Shown: positions 34,743 through 45,339, numbered from the stretch's first letter. The stretch: DNA of 64,000 bases from Vicinamibacterales bacterium (GCA_958296065.1 CATQHX010000008.1:1-64000), one strand, 5' to 3'. The notes: generated by a model from the sequence alone, not told the origin. Numbers and translations are program-made.

Positions 34743-36170
34743 CTACGGCTCCTCCGTCCGCGCGGGGCCGGTGCGTCCCTTCGCGCGTCTCAACGCCCGC
34801 CAGGCGTCGAGCCGGCGGGCCACCTCCTTCTCGTAGCCCCGCATCGTGGGCCGGTAGTAGCGGCGGCCGGCGAGCGTGGGGGGCAGACAATCCATGCCGG
34901 TCACGCCGTCCGGGTCGTCGTGCGCGTAGGCGTAGCCGCGGCCGTAGCCCTGGGCCTTCATCAGGCGGGTCGGCGCGTTGCGCAGATGCAGCGGGACCGG
35001 CTCGGCCGCCTGCTCGTGCGCGTCGGCCGCGGCCTGGTTGTAGGCCGCGTAGACGGCGTTGCTCTTGGGCGCGGTGGCGAGGTAGGTGACGGCCTGGGCC
35101 AGCGCCGTGTTGCCCTCCGGCATGCCGAGGAAGTGCACCGCTTCCTTGGCCGCGACCGCTACCGTCAGCGCGTTCGGGTCGGCGTTGCCGACGTCTTCGG
35201 AGGCGAAGCGCACCAGGCGGCGCGCGATGTACAGCGGCTCTTCCCCCGCTTCGACCATGCGCGCCAGCCAGTAGACGCCAGCGTCGGGGTCGCTGTTGCG
35301 CAGCGACTTGTGCAGCGCGGAGATGAGGTTGAAGTGCTCCTCGCCCGACTTGTCGTAGAGCAGGGTCCGCCTCTGGATGGCCCGCGCCAGCAACGCGCGG
35401 TCGATGCGTCCGGAGCCGTCCGGGCGCTCGTCCCTGCCGTCGCCGTCCGCCGCATCGTCTGCGTCCGCCGCGTCGGGGACGGGCCGGCTCGCCAGCGTGG
35501 CGGCCAGCTCCAGCAGGTTGAGCGCCACGCGGGCGTCGCCGTTCGCGTGGTGCGCGATGGCCTCGAGGGCGTCGTCGTCCGCCGTCGTTGCCGCGCCGAG
35601 TCCGCGCTCCGGGTCGTCGAGGGCGCGACGCAGGATGGTGGAGGTTTCCTCCGGTGTGAGCGGCCGCAGCACGAAGACCTTCGACCGCGACAACAGGGCG
35701 GCGTTGACCTCGAACGACGGGTTCTCGGTGGTGGCTCCGATGAGAACGATGTCGCCCGCTTCCACCCGCGGAAGAAACGCGTCCTGCTGCGCCTTGTTGA
35801 ACCGGTGGATCTCGTCCACGAACAGGATCGTGCGCCGCCCGAGCTCGCGCCGCGACGCCTCCGCCTCGGCCATCACCGCCCTGATGTCCTTGATGCCGGA
35901 GAGCACGGCGCTGAAGGCGATGAAGCGGGCGCGGGTGATGGTGGCGATGAGGCGCGCGATCGTCGTCTTTCCGGTCCCGGGCGGACCCCAGAGGATGATC
36001 GACTGCAGCGCATCGCGCTCGATTGCGCCGCGCAGCGGCTGCCCCGGCGCCAGCAGCTCGTGTTGTCCCACGAGCTCGTCGAATGTACGCGGGCGCATCC
36101 GCTCGGCCAGCGGAGCGCCGGGTGCGGAGGGTTCCGTCGCGGTCGATTCGAACAGGTGACCTGACTTCAT
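34743..36170 (-). CDS. rarA: Replication-associated recombination protein A
   Basis: A 475-residue AAA+ ATPase of the RarA/MgsA/WRNIP1 family, acting at stalled replication forks. The start ATG 36,170 ([14 protein letters not shown]) overlaps the stop of the upstream methyltransferase gene by 4 bp. Motifs: [20 protein letters not shown], Walker [18 protein letters not shown], Walker [21 protein letters not shown], sensor 1 [20 protein letters not shown]. The C-terminal tetramerisation and clamp-loader-like part includes [35 protein letters not shown] and [20 protein letters not shown]. An Asp-rich insert ([16 protein letters not shown], residues about 235-250) is lineage-specific. Confidence 0.95.
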   Translation of the reverse strand: MKSGHLFESTATEPSAPGAPLAERMRPRTFDELVGQHELLAPGQPLRGAIERDALQSIILWGPPGTGKTTIARLIATITRARFIAFSAVLSGIKDIRAVMAEAEASRRELGRRTILFVDEIHRFNKAQQDAFLPRVEAGDIVLIGATTENPSFEVNAALLSRSKVFVLRPLTPEETSTILRRALDDPERGLGAATTADDDALEAIAHHANGDARVALNLLELAATLASRPVPDAADADDAADGDGRDERPDGSGRIDRALLARAIQRRTLLYDKSGEEHFNLISALHKSLRNSDPDAGVYWLARMVEAGEEPLYIARRLVRFASEDVGNADPNALTVAVAAKEAVHFLGMPEGNTALAQAVTYLATAPKSNAVYAAYNQAAADAHEQAAEPVPLHLRNAPTRLMKAQGYGRGYAYAHDDPDGVTGMDCLPPTLAGRRYYRPTMRGYEKEVARRLDAWRALRRAKGRTGPARTEEP

Positions 36171-36976
36171 GCGGCCGTCCGCTGGCGACGGGCTTCGTAC
36201 GCGATCACGGCGGCTGCCACAGCGGCGTTGAGAGACTCGACACCCGCGGCCATGGGGATCGAGACGACCTCGTCCGCGGACTCGACGACCGGACGCTCGA
36301 CGCCGTCTCCTTCGCCGCCGATGAGGATCAGCAGCCGTCGCGTAAGGTCGAGATCGTACATCGACCGGCCACCCCGAGGCGCTGTCGCGAGGATCGTGCA
36401 ACCGGCCTGCCGGGCTCGCTCCGGAAGGTCGCCGCGGTCGCCCGCGTCGGCCACCGGGAGCCGGAACGTGCTGCCCATGGCGCCGCGCAGGGCCTTCCAT
36501 CCGAACGGGTCGGCCGTGGCCTCCGCGACGATGATCCCACCGGCTCCGGCCGCGTCGGCGGCACGGACGATCGCGCCCACGTTGCCCGGGTCCTGGACCC
36601 CGATCGGCGCGACAAGGCACCCGCGCGTCGATCGAGCGAGCACTTCATCGACCGGCGGGGGATGATGGGCGGCCAGGGCCACGGCGGTGGAAGCGGAACG
36701 GAGCGGGCTGACCGCCGCCATTACCCGCTCGGAGCCTGCCACGACCTGTATCCCCTCGTCGATGCAATGCGCGATGAGCACGGCGACCGCGGGGTCCCCC
36801 CGCCGCTTCGCCTCAGCCGCGACGATCATGGTCTCGACGGCCGCGCCGGCGCGCATCGCATCGGCGATCAGGCGTCGCCCGTCGAGCAACAGGTGCTTCC
36901 GGGAGCGGCGGTTCGTGCTTGTCGCGGAACGGAAGCGCGCGACGAGCGCGTTCCTGCGGCTGGTGACGGTCTCCAC
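36167..36976 (-). CDS. TrmH/SpoU-family RNA 2'-O-methyltransferase
   Basis: A 269-residue RNA methyltransferase. The N-terminal substrate-binding domain ([27 protein letters not shown]) is typical of rRNA enzymes. The SPOUT knot shows all three motifs: [31 protein letters not shown] and [20 protein letters not shown]. The likely target is a ribose in 23S rRNA, but tRNA cannot be excluded. It is first gene of a rightward-reading minus-strand operon with rarA and the small membrane protein. It is divergent from greA with only 59 bp between start codons. Confidence 0.9.
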   Translation of the reverse strand: METVTSRRNALVARFRSATSTNRRSRKHLLLDGRRLIADAMRAGAAVETMIVAAEAKRRGDPAVAVLIAHCIDEGIQVVAGSERVMAAVSPLRSASTAVALAAHHPPPVDEVLARSTRGCLVAPIGVQDPGNVGAIVRAADAAGAGGIIVAEATADPFGWKALRGAMGSTFRLPVADAGDRGDLPERARQAGCTILATAPRGGRSMYDLDLTRRLLILIGGEGDGVERPVVESADEVVSIPMAAGVESLNAAVAAAVIAYEARRQRTAA

Positions 36977-37035
36977 GGTGCTTCGCGGGCGGGCCGAGCA
37001 TAGCAGATGTGTTACGCTACGACGCTACATTTCCC

Positions 37036-37500
37036 ATGAAAGTACCGTTGGTCAAGCGGATCGAGGGCGAGATTCAAGCGCTTGAGCGCGAGTTGACGCG
37101 CGAGCTTCCGAAGGAGATCCAACGGGCGCGCGAGCTCGGCGATCTGCGCGAGAACGCCGAGTACCAGGCCGCCAAGGAACGGCAGCGGCTCGTCGAGTCC
37201 CGCATCGGCATGCTGCGAACGCGGCTGTCGGAGATCTCGCTGGTGGACCTGGATCGGTTGCCCCATGATCGCGCTGCCCTGGGATCGACCGTTCTGTTGC
37301 GCGCGGAGGACGGTGGCGAGGTGACCTACGAGCTGGTGATGCCGGAGGACGCCGATCCCGCGAAGGGATGGGTGTCGACCGCGTCTCCCATCGGCCGGGC
37401 GATCGTTGGCCGGGAGGAAGGCGACGAGATCGTCGTCCGTACGCCGAAGGGCGTTCGCGAGTTCGAGATCGTTGAGCTGACGACAATTCACGAGTCCTGA
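37036..37500 (+). CDS. greA: Transcription elongation factor GreA
   Basis: A 154-residue GreA-type factor that rescues backtracked RNA polymerase. The N-terminal coiled coil has the acidic tip: IQRARELGDLRENAEYQAAK followed by ERQRLVESRIGML. The C-terminal FKBP-like domain includes LVMPEDADPAKGWVSTASPI and GREEGDEIVVRTPKGVREFE. ATG 37,036 (MKVPLVKRIEGE) aligns with family N-termini. A GTG at 37,009 would add nine unlikely residues. It is divergent from the methyltransferase gene. Confidence 0.92.
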   Translation: MKVPLVKRIEGEIQALERELTRELPKEIQRARELGDLRENAEYQAAKERQRLVESRIGMLRTRLSEISLVDLDRLPHDRAALGSTVLLRAEDGGEVTYELVMPEDADPAKGWVSTASPIGRAIVGREEGDEIVVRTPKGVREFEIVELTTIHES

Positions 37501-37514
37501 TCGCTGGCCTGTCC

Positions 37515-38987
37515 GTGGCTTCCATCGAAACGGTTCGCCGGTACGTCCCGCAGTTGCGGACGGCGCTTGTCCTGACCGGCACCGGCACCGCTGGCGCCTA
37601 CCACGCGGGAGTCCTGCGCGCGCTCGTGGAAGCCGGCGTAAAGATCGATCTGGTGGCGGGGCGCGGGGTCGGTGCGGTGGGGGCGATGTTCGCCGCCGTC
37701 GACGGCGGCTCCCGGCTGTGGGCGCAGAGCGGGCTGTGGCGCAGCCGCGGCGTTCGCCGCACCTACCGCTGGCGTCAGACATTGCGAGGTGCGGCGTGGA
37801 TGCTGGCGGTGGCATTCGCGACGACCTTGCTGCCGGTGGCGGCGCTGGCGCTTGCCGCGGTGGTCTTCCCTGTCGGTTACTTTCTTTCCCTGGTCGGGTT
37901 CGAGTTCGGTGGCGCGGTCGCGACGGTCTACGAAGGCTGGCTCAGGGCCGTGTTCGCGCCCTCGTTCCTCCCCGTCTACCTGCCCCGGCTCGTGGTGATC
38001 ACGGTCGCCTCGCTGCTGGCCCTGCTGGTACTGGACGCCATCGAGCGCTCCCTGCGCCCGAGGATGCGCAGGATCGCTCGCGGAGGCCTGTGGTGGCGGC
38101 TGCTGGGCGCTCCGATCGATCACTCGCAGGCCGTCTCCTGGTTCAGCGGAGGCCTCTGGCAGATCATGCACGGCTCGCGCGTGCAGAGGCCGACCGACGA
38201 CGAGCTGGGACAGCGCTACGCGGAGTTGCTGCAGGAGAATCTCGGGCAGCCTGGGTTCCGGGAGCTGCTGATGCTCGTGCACGACGTCGACGCGCGGCGC
38301 GACATGGCGTTCGCCCTGCTTGCCGAGCCGTACCGCAAGGAGTTCCTGCAGGCCCAGTCAAGCTCGGAGGGCGCCGTGCGGCCGCTCGAAACCGTCGACC
38401 TGACGCGCGCCCCGCAGCGCCACGCGATGGATGCCTTTGCCGCCGCACTGAGTCTGCCCGTCGCCACCGATCCCCACTACATGACCTTCGAGCACGACAG
38501 CGCCTGGCGGGGAGAGACACACCGGCTCTGCGACCGTCCGGAGAGCACGGCGCGGCTGCTCGACGAGGTTGCGCGGGCCGGCGTTCAGCAGGTCATCCTG
38601 GTCTCGGCACTGCCGTCGGCGGCCGGGCCGCACGCCCTCAACGCGGCGCGCCGCGACATCCATGGGCGAGCCGGGGAGTATCTCCTGGGCGTCGAACGTG
38701 TTTCCATCGACGATGCCATCGATACGCGGCGCGGGCGTTTCCAATCCCTGTTCGAGGTCCGACCGGCGCACAATCCGGTCGGTCCCTTCGATGTCGCCGG
38801 TTGCTACGACGACTACTCCGACCGGACACAGACGCTCGACGAGCTGCTCGACCGCGGGTACGAGGATGGTTTCCGCCAGTTCGTCGACGCGGTGTTGGGA
38901 GCCAGCGGCGAGCTCATCGAGGTGCCGCCCGCCGACCGGGTGGAGCCCCCCGAGTCGTTCTCGGCACGGCTGGCGAGCCAGGACTAA
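37515..38987 (+). CDS. Patatin-like membrane protein lacking nucleophile Ser
   Basis: A 490-residue protein starting at GTG 37,515. The N-terminus matches patatins: ALVLTGTGTAGAYHAGVLRA (oxyanion loop) and IDLVAGRGVGAVGAMFAAVD. Where patatins have G-x-S-x-G, this protein has GRGVG, so the serine is glycine. Two or three strong membrane segments follow (WMLAVAFATTLLPVAALALA, VVFPVGYFLSLVGFEF, LVVITVASLLALLVLDAI). The C-terminal half is soluble and includes HDVDARRDMAFALLAEPYRK and VILVSALPSAAGPHALNAAR. It is likely a non-catalytic or altered patatin relative in the inner membrane. It follows greA by 14 bp. Confidence 0.7.
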   Translation: MASIETVRRYVPQLRTALVLTGTGTAGAYHAGVLRALVEAGVKIDLVAGRGVGAVGAMFAAVDGGSRLWAQSGLWRSRGVRRTYRWRQTLRGAAWMLAVAFATTLLPVAALALAAVVFPVGYFLSLVGFEFGGAVATVYEGWLRAVFAPSFLPVYLPRLVVITVASLLALLVLDAIERSLRPRMRRIARGGLWWRLLGAPIDHSQAVSWFSGGLWQIMHGSRVQRPTDDELGQRYAELLQENLGQPGFRELLMLVHDVDARRDMAFALLAEPYRKEFLQAQSSSEGAVRPLETVDLTRAPQRHAMDAFAAALSLPVATDPHYMTFEHDSAWRGETHRLCDRPESTARLLDEVARAGVQQVILVSALPSAAGPHALNAARRDIHGRAGEYLLGVERVSIDDAIDTRRGRFQSLFEVRPAHNPVGPFDVAGCYDDYSDRTQTLDELLDRGYEDGFRQFVDAVLGASGELIEVPPADRVEPPESFSARLASQD

Positions 38988-39015
38988 CCGGAAACCTCGC
39001 CTTGCCCCGTTGTCT

Positions 39016-40479
39016 TCAGGGGTCGTGCGACCGCACCCTCGCCGGGGTGCGCGGGTTCCTGCCCGTGGCGCGACGCTCGCCGCTCTGCGGCTCCCGCAGG
39101 AACTGCGCGGCGAGATCGGCGAGTCGGGTCGCGATCTCCGCGTCGCCCGCCGGCTGGAACTTCGCCCGGAACGCCTCCAGCGGTACCACGGCCTTGGCCA
39201 TGGCGCGGTGTCCGCCGGCGCTGCCGATATCGTTGAACCAGCGTTTGACGAACTCGCCCGCGTTGCGTGAGTAACCCAGGTTGCGGACCGACACGACAAG
39301 GTGGTCGCCGACGATGCCGGATACCACCGACCACTTGACGTCCTCGAGCTGCAGGAGGAAATCGGCGACGTACGGCACCAGGTCCTCTCGCGGCGCCTCA
39401 CCGACGTGCGCCGCAAAGACCTGGTCGCGCATCCGGCCCGACTGAACTCCCTGGGTCACGTGCCGCAACCGCTCCAGGGTGATGTCCGATCCCTCCATCT
39501 TGCGTACCAGGGCCGGGTCGGCGAGTGGGTAGAGATACGTGAAGGCGTCCAGATCGCTGCGGTTGGTCTGCCGCGACAGGAACAGGGTGTCCGACTTGAT
39601 GGCGTACAGCATCGCGGTGGCGATGCGCTCCGAGATGTTGACGTTCGTTGCCCGCAGATGCTCGGTGAGGATGGTCGCGGTCGAGCCGTAGTCCGGTCGG
39701 ATGTCCTTGAAGGTGGTGGTGTAGCCCGTGCGCTCCGGATGGTGGTCGACGACGAGATCGACGCGGGAGAGGAGGCCGCCGAAGTAGTGCGGTTGGACGT
39801 CGACGGTGGCGATGCGGTCGAACTCGCCGAGCGATTCGGCAGTCAGGGGCTGGACCTGGATGTCGAGCAGGTTCGCCATCCGCAGGTTCTCGGGACGGGT
39901 CACCCCGTGGAAAGCCCCGATGATGGCAGTGGTCTTCGTGCGGTGGAGCAGTGCCCGCAGGGCCAGGCCGCTGGCCAGAGCGTCCGGATCGGGATCGTGA
40001 TGCAGGAGAATCAGCACGCGATCGGCGTCGGCGAAATAGCGCTGGTACTGCTGGACCCGCGAGCGGGTCAGGGCTCGGCCGAGGGCCCCGAGCAACGATC
40101 CCTTGAGGAGGTCGCCGAGACTCAAGCCACTGACCTCGGGAAACGAGGCGAGGCAGTTGTCGGAGCGCTTCGAGCGACGCTCGCCCACGTCGAGCAGATA
40201 GGTCAGTACCGCGCCGGCGTCGGCCAGCGCCTCCAGAGTCCGTCGCGCGCTGCGGCGTCCGCTGTCTTCGACGATGACGCACGTAGTGGGCGTCACGTCC
40301 ATTCGCAAGTACGTGTCGATACGCCGCGGATCGCCCGACCGGGCGGGAATGCCGGCGTCCTGAAGGCGGCGGGCGAGGGTGCGATCCTCGACCAGGAACT
40401 CGATGTCCAGAGCCGGCACCAGCGCCTGGTGCAGCGCCCTTACGACCAGGGCATCCTGGCAGACCGCCACGCACCTCAT
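39016..40479 (-). CDS. DHH-family phosphoesterase
   Basis: A 487-residue protein. Residues 1-120 form a Rossmann/receiver-like domain (MRCVAVCQDALVVRALHQAL) resembling TrkA-N. Next comes a DHH domain with LILLHHDPDPDALASGLALR, IATVDVQPHYFGGLLSRVDL and the DHH motif VVDHHPERTGY. The DHHA1-type end reads VVSVRNLGYSRNAGEFVKRW and GSAGGHRAMAKAVVP. These are the metal ligands and glycine-rich loop of NrnA/GdpP-type enzymes that hydrolyse nanoRNA, pAp or cyclic di-AMP. The substrate here is unknown. It lies convergent with the patatin-like gene. Confidence 0.85.
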   Translation of the reverse strand: MRCVAVCQDALVVRALHQALVPALDIEFLVEDRTLARRLQDAGIPARSGDPRRIDTYLRMDVTPTTCVIVEDSGRRSARRTLEALADAGAVLTYLLDVGERRSKRSDNCLASFPEVSGLSLGDLLKGSLLGALGRALTRSRVQQYQRYFADADRVLILLHHDPDPDALASGLALRALLHRTKTTAIIGAFHGVTRPENLRMANLLDIQVQPLTAESLGEFDRIATVDVQPHYFGGLLSRVDLVVDHHPERTGYTTTFKDIRPDYGSTATILTEHLRATNVNISERIATAMLYAIKSDTLFLSRQTNRSDLDAFTYLYPLADPALVRKMEGSDITLERLRHVTQGVQSGRMRDQVFAAHVGEAPREDLVPYVADFLLQLEDVKWSVVSGIVGDHLVVSVRNLGYSRNAGEFVKRWFNDIGSAGGHRAMAKAVVPLEAFRAKFQPAGDAEIATRLADLAAQFLREPQSGERRATGRNPRTPARVRSHDP

Positions 40480-40572
40480 GGGAGCCTCTGATTATATGTC
40501 TCGATCCGCTCGGGTTGCATACAGGCAGGTTCGACCGCCGGGCTGAATTCACGATGCGGTATCATCGCGGCC

Positions 40573-41529
40573 ATGAGGTGGCTGGAAAGCCGACTCCTCG
40601 CTCCCGTGGTGGCGGCTCTGTTTCTGGCGCCTGCCGGGGTGCAGGCGCAACAGCCGCTGTTCACCAGTCGTATCGACCTGGTGCACGTCGGGGTCACCGT
40701 TCTCGACCGGGACGGCAACCTGGTGACGGACCTGACACGCGACGACTTCGAGGTGCTCGAGGACGGTCGGCCCCAGGATGTGCGGTACTTCTCCGTCGGT
40801 CTCTCGAGCGATGTCGACGACATCCCCCTGCATCTGGGATTGCTGCTCGACATGAGCGGCAGCATGCAGCGCAACGACCGGTTCCAGAAAACCGCCGCGA
40901 TCCGGTTCCTGAACACGCTCACCTATGCCGCCGACATGACGCTGGTCGACTTCGATACCGAGGTGCGTGTGGGCCGTTACGGTCAGCAGGACTTCGGTCG
41001 CCTGATCGAGCGCATCCGGAGCCGCCGCCCGGAGGGCTACACAGCTCTCTACGACGCGCTGGGCGTCTACCTCGACGGTGCGTTCGAGCAGGATGGACGC
41101 AAGGTGCTGGTGCTCTACACGGACGGCGAGGATACGCGCAGCCGACTGTCGATCCGTGACGTGCGGGATCTGCTGCGCGCCTCCGACGTGACCGTCTACG
41201 CCATCGGTTTCCAGGGCGAGCTGCGGTCGAGGGGACGACAACGGCAGCGGATGCGCCTCGGTCAACTGACGGAGATCACCGGAGGAACGGCGTATTTTCC
41301 GTACTCCGTCAACGGTCTCGAAGAGATCTACGCGGAGATCGTCGAGGAGCTGGACGGGCGCTACTCGCTCGGTTACATCTCGACGAACACACGACAGGAT
41401 GGGAGTTGGCGGGAGCTCGATGTGCACCTCCGTTCCGATCGCACGGATCTTCGAGACGCGGAGCTTCGCGTCCGCGAGGGGTACTACGCGATCTGGGACG
41501 AGGACGAGGCCGCTTCCGACCCGCGGTAG
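40573..41529 (+). CDS. VWFA-related secreted protein
   Basis: A 318-residue protein. A signal peptide ([20 protein letters not shown]) precedes an N-terminal beta region common in Acidobacteriota VWFA-related proteins ([20 protein letters not shown] and [19 protein letters not shown]). The VWA domain carries an intact [22 protein letters not shown], then [20 protein letters not shown] and [20 protein letters not shown]. The tail reads [20 protein letters not shown] and [15 protein letters not shown]. It probably binds protein partners through a metal in the periplasm. It ends 37 bp before uvrB. Confidence 0.88.
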   Translation: MRWLESRLLAPVVAALFLAPAGVQAQQPLFTSRIDLVHVGVTVLDRDGNLVTDLTRDDFEVLEDGRPQDVRYFSVGLSSDVDDIPLHLGLLLDMSGSMQRNDRFQKTAAIRFLNTLTYAADMTLVDFDTEVRVGRYGQQDFGRLIERIRSRRPEGYTALYDALGVYLDGAFEQDGRKVLVLYTDGEDTRSRLSIRDVRDLLRASDVTVYAIGFQGELRSRGRQRQRMRLGQLTEITGGTAYFPYSVNGLEEIYAEIVEELDGRYSLGYISTNTRQDGSWRELDVHLRSDRTDLRDAELRVREGYYAIWDEDEAASDPR

Positions 41530-41566
41530 AACCCTCTCCGGCAGCGCCCAGAAACGCCTCGCTGAG

Positions 41567-43579
41567 ATGCCGTCAACTTATGACCGGTTCAATCTCGTCT
41601 CCGACTTCGAGCCGCGCGGGGACCAGGAGCGCGCGATAGGCGAACTGATCGACGGCTTGAGTCGCGGCGACAGGCATCAGGTGCTTCTCGGCGTGACCGG
41701 CTCCGGCAAGACCTTCACGACGGCCCAGGTGGTGGCCGCGGTGAACCGGCCGACGCTGGTCATGGCCCACAACAAGACCCTCGCGGCACAGTTGTATCAG
41801 GAGTTCAAGCGTTTCTTTCCCGACAACGCGGTCGAGTACTTCGTCAGCTACTACGACTATTACCAGCCCGAGGCCTACATGCCGGCCACGGATTCCTACA
41901 TCGAGAAGGAAGCGACGATAAACGACGAGATCGACCGCCTGCGGCTCTCGGCCACCCGCGCGCTGTTCGAGCGGCGGGACGTGCTGATCGTCGCCAGCGT
42001 CTCGTGCATCTACGGACTGGGGTCGCCGGAGGCGTACTACGGCATGCTGCTCGCGCTCGAGCGGGGTCAGCGGATCGATCGCGACGCCATCCTCCGCAAG
42101 CTCGTGGAGATTCAGTACGAACGCAACGACCACGACTTCAGCCGTGGCGTGTTCCGGGTCAGGGGCGACATCATCGAGGTGTATCCGTCGTACGAGGAGC
42201 AGGCGGTCCGGATCGAGCTGTTCGGCGACGAGGTGGACGAGCTGGTCAGCTTCGACCCCCTGACCGGACGCGCGCACCAGCGGCACGACCGCATCGCGGT
42301 GTATCCGAAGTCGCACTTCGTGATGCCGCGCGAGCATACCGTCCAGGCGATCGATTCGATCAAGACGGAGCTGGTGGAGCGCCGCACCGATCTCGAACGG
42401 CTCGGCAAGCTGCTCGAAGCGCAGCGGCTGCACCAGCGGACCATGTTCGATCTCGAAATGATGAAGGAGATCGGCTACTGCCACGGGATCGAGAACTACT
42501 CGCGGCACCTGTCCGGTCGTGCTGCGGGGGAGCCGCCGCCGACGCTTCTCGACTACCTTCCGCACGATGCGCTGACGATCATCGACGAGAGCCACCAGAC
42601 CGTGCCCCAGGTACGTGGCATGTACCACGGCGATCGTGCTCGCAAGGACGTGCTGGTCGAGTACGGCTTCCGGCTGCCGTCGGCTGTCGACAATCGACCA
42701 TTGACCTTCGACGAGTGGAAGGGGCGCGTCGGCCAGGTGGTCTTCGTCTCCGCCACGCCCGGGCCTTACGAGCTGGAACGAAGCGGTGGCGTGGTCGTGG
42801 AGCAGATCATCCGTCCCACCGGCCTGGTCGACCCCGCGGTCGAGGTCCGCCCCGTGAAGGGCCAGGTCGACGATCTGCTGCACGAGATCCGGCGGCGAGC
42901 GGAGCGGCGCGAGCGCGTGCTGGTGACCACCCTCACCAAGCGCATGGCGGAGGACCTGACGCAGTTCTACCAGGAGCTCGGCGTGCGGGTGCGCTACCTG
43001 CATTCGGATATCGATACGCTGGAGCGCGTCGAGATCCTGCGCGACCTGCGGCGCGGAGTCTTCGACGTGCTGGTCGGCATCAATCTGCTGCGGGAGGGAC
43101 TGGACCTGCCCGAGGTGTCGCTCGTCGCGATCCTCGATGCCGACAAGGAGGGTTTCCTGCGGTCAGCCGGATCTCTCATCCAGACCTCGGGGCGCGCCGC
43201 GCGCAACGTCAACGGGCGCGTCGTCATGTATGCCGACTCGGAGACCGACTCGATGCGGGCCGCCCTGACCGAGATGGCCCGCCGCCGGGAGCGGCAGGAG
43301 GCCTACAACCGCGAGCACGGGATCACGCCGGCGTCGGTCACCAAGGATATCGATGGCGCGCTGTCGAGCGTGTACGAGCGCGACTACGTCACGATCCCCG
43401 ACGCGGAGTCGCCGGGCCCTGCGTTCCGGACGCAGGCGGAGCTCGATGAACGGATTGCCGCGTTGCAGGGGGAGATGCGCGCCGCGGCGGCGAATCTGGA
43501 GTTCGAGCGGGCGGCCGTCCTGCGCGACGAGGTGCGCCATCTCCGCAAGCTGGAGATCGGCGTGGCCGGTACAGCCTGA
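41567..43579 (+). CDS. uvrB: Excinuclease ABC subunit B
   Basis: A 670-residue UvrB of nucleotide excision repair. The start ATG 41,567 ([20 protein letters not shown]) fits family N-termini. Motifs: Walker [19 protein letters not shown], the beta-hairpin region [20 protein letters not shown], motif [22 protein letters not shown], motif [21 protein letters not shown], and motif [22 protein letters not shown]. The C-terminal UVR domain for UvrC contact is [20 protein letters not shown]. All are intact. The UvrA remnant at 7.8-8.7 kb is unrelated in position, so the functional uvrA lies outside this window. Confidence 0.97.
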   Translation: MPSTYDRFNLVSDFEPRGDQERAIGELIDGLSRGDRHQVLLGVTGSGKTFTTAQVVAAVNRPTLVMAHNKTLAAQLYQEFKRFFPDNAVEYFVSYYDYYQPEAYMPATDSYIEKEATINDEIDRLRLSATRALFERRDVLIVASVSCIYGLGSPEAYYGMLLALERGQRIDRDAILRKLVEIQYERNDHDFSRGVFRVRGDIIEVYPSYEEQAVRIELFGDEVDELVSFDPLTGRAHQRHDRIAVYPKSHFVMPREHTVQAIDSIKTELVERRTDLERLGKLLEAQRLHQRTMFDLEMMKEIGYCHGIENYSRHLSGRAAGEPPPTLLDYLPHDALTIIDESHQTVPQVRGMYHGDRARKDVLVEYGFRLPSAVDNRPLTFDEWKGRVGQVVFVSATPGPYELERSGGVVVEQIIRPTGLVDPAVEVRPVKGQVDDLLHEIRRRAERRERVLVTTLTKRMAEDLTQFYQELGVRVRYLHSDIDTLERVEILRDLRRGVFDVLVGINLLREGLDLPEVSLVAILDADKEGFLRSAGSLIQTSGRAARNVNGRVVMYADSETDSMRAALTEMARRRERQEAYNREHGITPASVTKDIDGALSSVYERDYVTIPDAESPGPAFRTQAELDERIAALQGEMRAAAANLEFERAAVLRDEVRHLRKLEIGVAGTA

Positions 43580-43724
43580 CTCGTTTCAGCGAGTCTTCCG
43601 AGCCGGGATCGAGCGGGCTTGCCGCGCGGGCCGGATGAGTTGGAAATCGGTCGTTGACGCCGGGCGTCCCCGGTGGTAGAACGTGTGCAGCGCCGGCTCT
43701 GGCGCGGTCGAAGGGAGATTCACC

Positions 43725-44213
43725 ATGCCGAGTTCGGAAATCGTCAAGCGAGTGGCTGTCGTCGCCGTGCTGGCGGCGGTTGCGGTGGCGGGACAGGCGC
43801 AGGCCCAGGAATCGGAGTCGGCGCCGTTGGCGACGGAGTTGGCCGAGTTGCTCAGCGCCGCGGAGTTGGGTGCCATCGCGGCGAGGGATACGGCGGATGA
43901 GGATAGGTTCGTGGCCGCGCTGGCGTTTCCCGGCACGCTGCTCGTCGTGTCGGCACGCCTGGAGGTGGTGCTGTACGTGGAGCAGAAGATCGCCGACGGG
44001 CAGTATCGCGAGGCCTACATCGATCTGAATGCGGCCTCGATTCCGGAGTCGAAGGTGCTGATCACCGACACGGGGGCGGACGGCCTCTCCGGTGGAGACG
44101 ATTCGTCCGACATGGTCGATACCGGTTCGGGCGCGGCCCGGTACGACGGCGACGCGGAAGCCGACGCCCAGTACGCGCGCATGTTGCGTGCATTGATCGC
44201 GGAGGCGCGCTGA
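43725..44213 (+). CDS. Hypothetical exported protein
   Basis: A 162-residue protein. ATG 43,725 follows AAGGGAGA and starts a signal peptide (RVAVVAVLAAVAVAGQAQAQ). The mature part begins ESESAPLATELAELLSAAEL, then FVAALAFPGTLLVVSARLEV and VLYVEQKIADGQYREAYIDL, with a C-terminal Asp/Ser-rich segment. I do not recognise the family. It is probably periplasmic. It lies between uvrB and tRNA-Val. Confidence 0.7.
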   Translation: MPSSEIVKRVAVVAVLAAVAVAGQAQAQESESAPLATELAELLSAAELGAIAARDTADEDRFVAALAFPGTLLVVSARLEVVLYVEQKIADGQYREAYIDLNAASIPESKVLITDTGADGLSGGDDSSDMVDTGSGAARYDGDAEADAQYARMLRALIAEAR

Positions 44214-44275
44214 TCGCGAGTCGGTTGGCGGCAGAGCGAGTCTTCCGGTACACTGCGAGTTCCGAATCGACGGTC

Positions 44276-44350
44276 GGGCGCTTGGCTCAGTGGTAGAGCA
44301 TCGCCTTCACACGGCGGGGGTCAGTGGTTCGAATCCACTAGCGCCCACCA
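44276..44350 (+). tRNA. tRNA-Val (CAC)
   Basis: The acceptor arms GGGCGCT and AGCGCCC pair exactly, the D-loop carries TGGCTCAGTGGTAGAGCA, and the anticodon stem TCGCC/GGCGG encloses TTCACAC, giving anticodon CAC. The T-arm reads AGTGGTTCGAATCCACT. The discriminator A and encoded CCA end at 44,350. All stems are complete. Confidence 0.95.
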
Positions 44351-44474
44351 CTTCCCGGGTTCCGCCGGGCAGTGGGTTTCGAGACTTCGTTCCCCATCTC
44401 CTCAGAGCCGTCCGCTTGCACTTCCGGCCGGGAATCGTTGCCTGCGGCTCCGATTTCCGCCCAGCCGGGTTGGC

Positions 44475-45320
44475 TTAGAGCGGGGAATCGGGAAGTCGCC
44501 GCTCGCCCGGTCCGTCGTAGATGTGCCTGGACGGATCGATGGAGCGCATGGCGTCCTGCCGTCGCTGCTCTTCGATGGCGTGCGTCACGAGGCCCGGGAC
44601 ACGCGAGATGGTGAAGAGCATCGTGGCCATCTCGGCGTCGAGTCCGAGGTCTCCGGCCACGGCCGCAATGGCGCCGTCGGCGTTGAGCGGCAGCCTCGGT
44701 TGTCCGGCCGCGGCGCGGCGTTCGCCCAGCTCCTGCTCGACCGCACGCGCGAGTTGCGTATGCCCACCCTCGAGCTCCAGCTCGAAGGCGAGTTGCATCA
44801 GGCGAACGGCCCGCGGGTCACGACGGTGTCGGCGGTGCCCGAAGCCGGGGGGGGGGTGCCCGCTGCCGCTCCGTTGATCCAGCAGCCGACGCGCGGCGTC
44901 GTCGTAGGACACCCAGTCGCCCACCAGGGCGAGTCCTTCGTCGAGAAACCGCATGCAGCCTTCGATGCTGCCGCCGCCGCCCAGGGGGGAGCCCAGGGCC
45001 AGGACGCCGGCCGCCGCCGCGGCCCGCAATGGAGCACCGGTACCGGCGACGTGTCGGGCGGCCAGTGTCGAGGGAGGCGTGGCCCCGTGATCGAGAGAGG
45101 CCACCAGCAGGGCGTCCATGACCCGGCTCACGGTCGGCGAGGCAAGCTCCCCGGTAATCAGCAGGTAGATGGCGTCCGCGAAGGACAGCCGTCCCATCAA
45201 CTCGTCCAGCGGGTATCCGCGCACGAGAATCTTGTCCGGTTCGACCCGAGTGATGGCCGTCGGCCAGCGATCGGGCGGCGACGGATTCCGAGGCGTGGTG
45301 TTCGATGGGGCACTGGGCAT
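44475..45320 (-). CDS. Citrate synthase-like citryl-CoA lyase
   Basis: A 281-residue member of the citrate synthase superfamily, start ATG 45,320 behind GGGAGA. Family landmarks: KILVRGYPLDELMGRLSFAD, IYLLITGELASPTVSRVMDA, LRAAAAAGVLALGSPLGGGG, HPPPGFGHRRHRRDPRAVRL with the second active-site His, and GLDAEMATMLFTISRVPGLV with THAIEEQRR. The first catalytic His position of citrate synthases (GPLHGG) is replaced by SPLGGGG, and the protein is shorter than synthases (about 400). This matches the small citryl-CoA lyase-type proteins rather than true citrate synthase. A run of nine or more G at 44,849-44,857 lies in the coding frame. Confidence 0.75.
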   Translation of the reverse strand: MPSAPSNTTPRNPSPPDRWPTAITRVEPDKILVRGYPLDELMGRLSFADAIYLLITGELASPTVSRVMDALLVASLDHGATPPSTLAARHVAGTGAPLRAAAAAGVLALGSPLGGGGSIEGCMRFLDEGLALVGDWVSYDDAARRLLDQRSGSGHPPPGFGHRRHRRDPRAVRLMQLAFELELEGGHTQLARAVEQELGERRAAAGQPRLPLNADGAIAAVAGDLGLDAEMATMLFTISRVPGLVTHAIEEQRRQDAMRSIDPSRHIYDGPGERRLPDSPL

Positions 45321-45339
45321 GTGGTCTCCCGCTTTCGGG

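Noticed and set aside
41573..43003. 476-codon minus-strand frame opposite uvrB
   Set aside because: It is a shadow of the conserved uvrB frame and shows no independent features.
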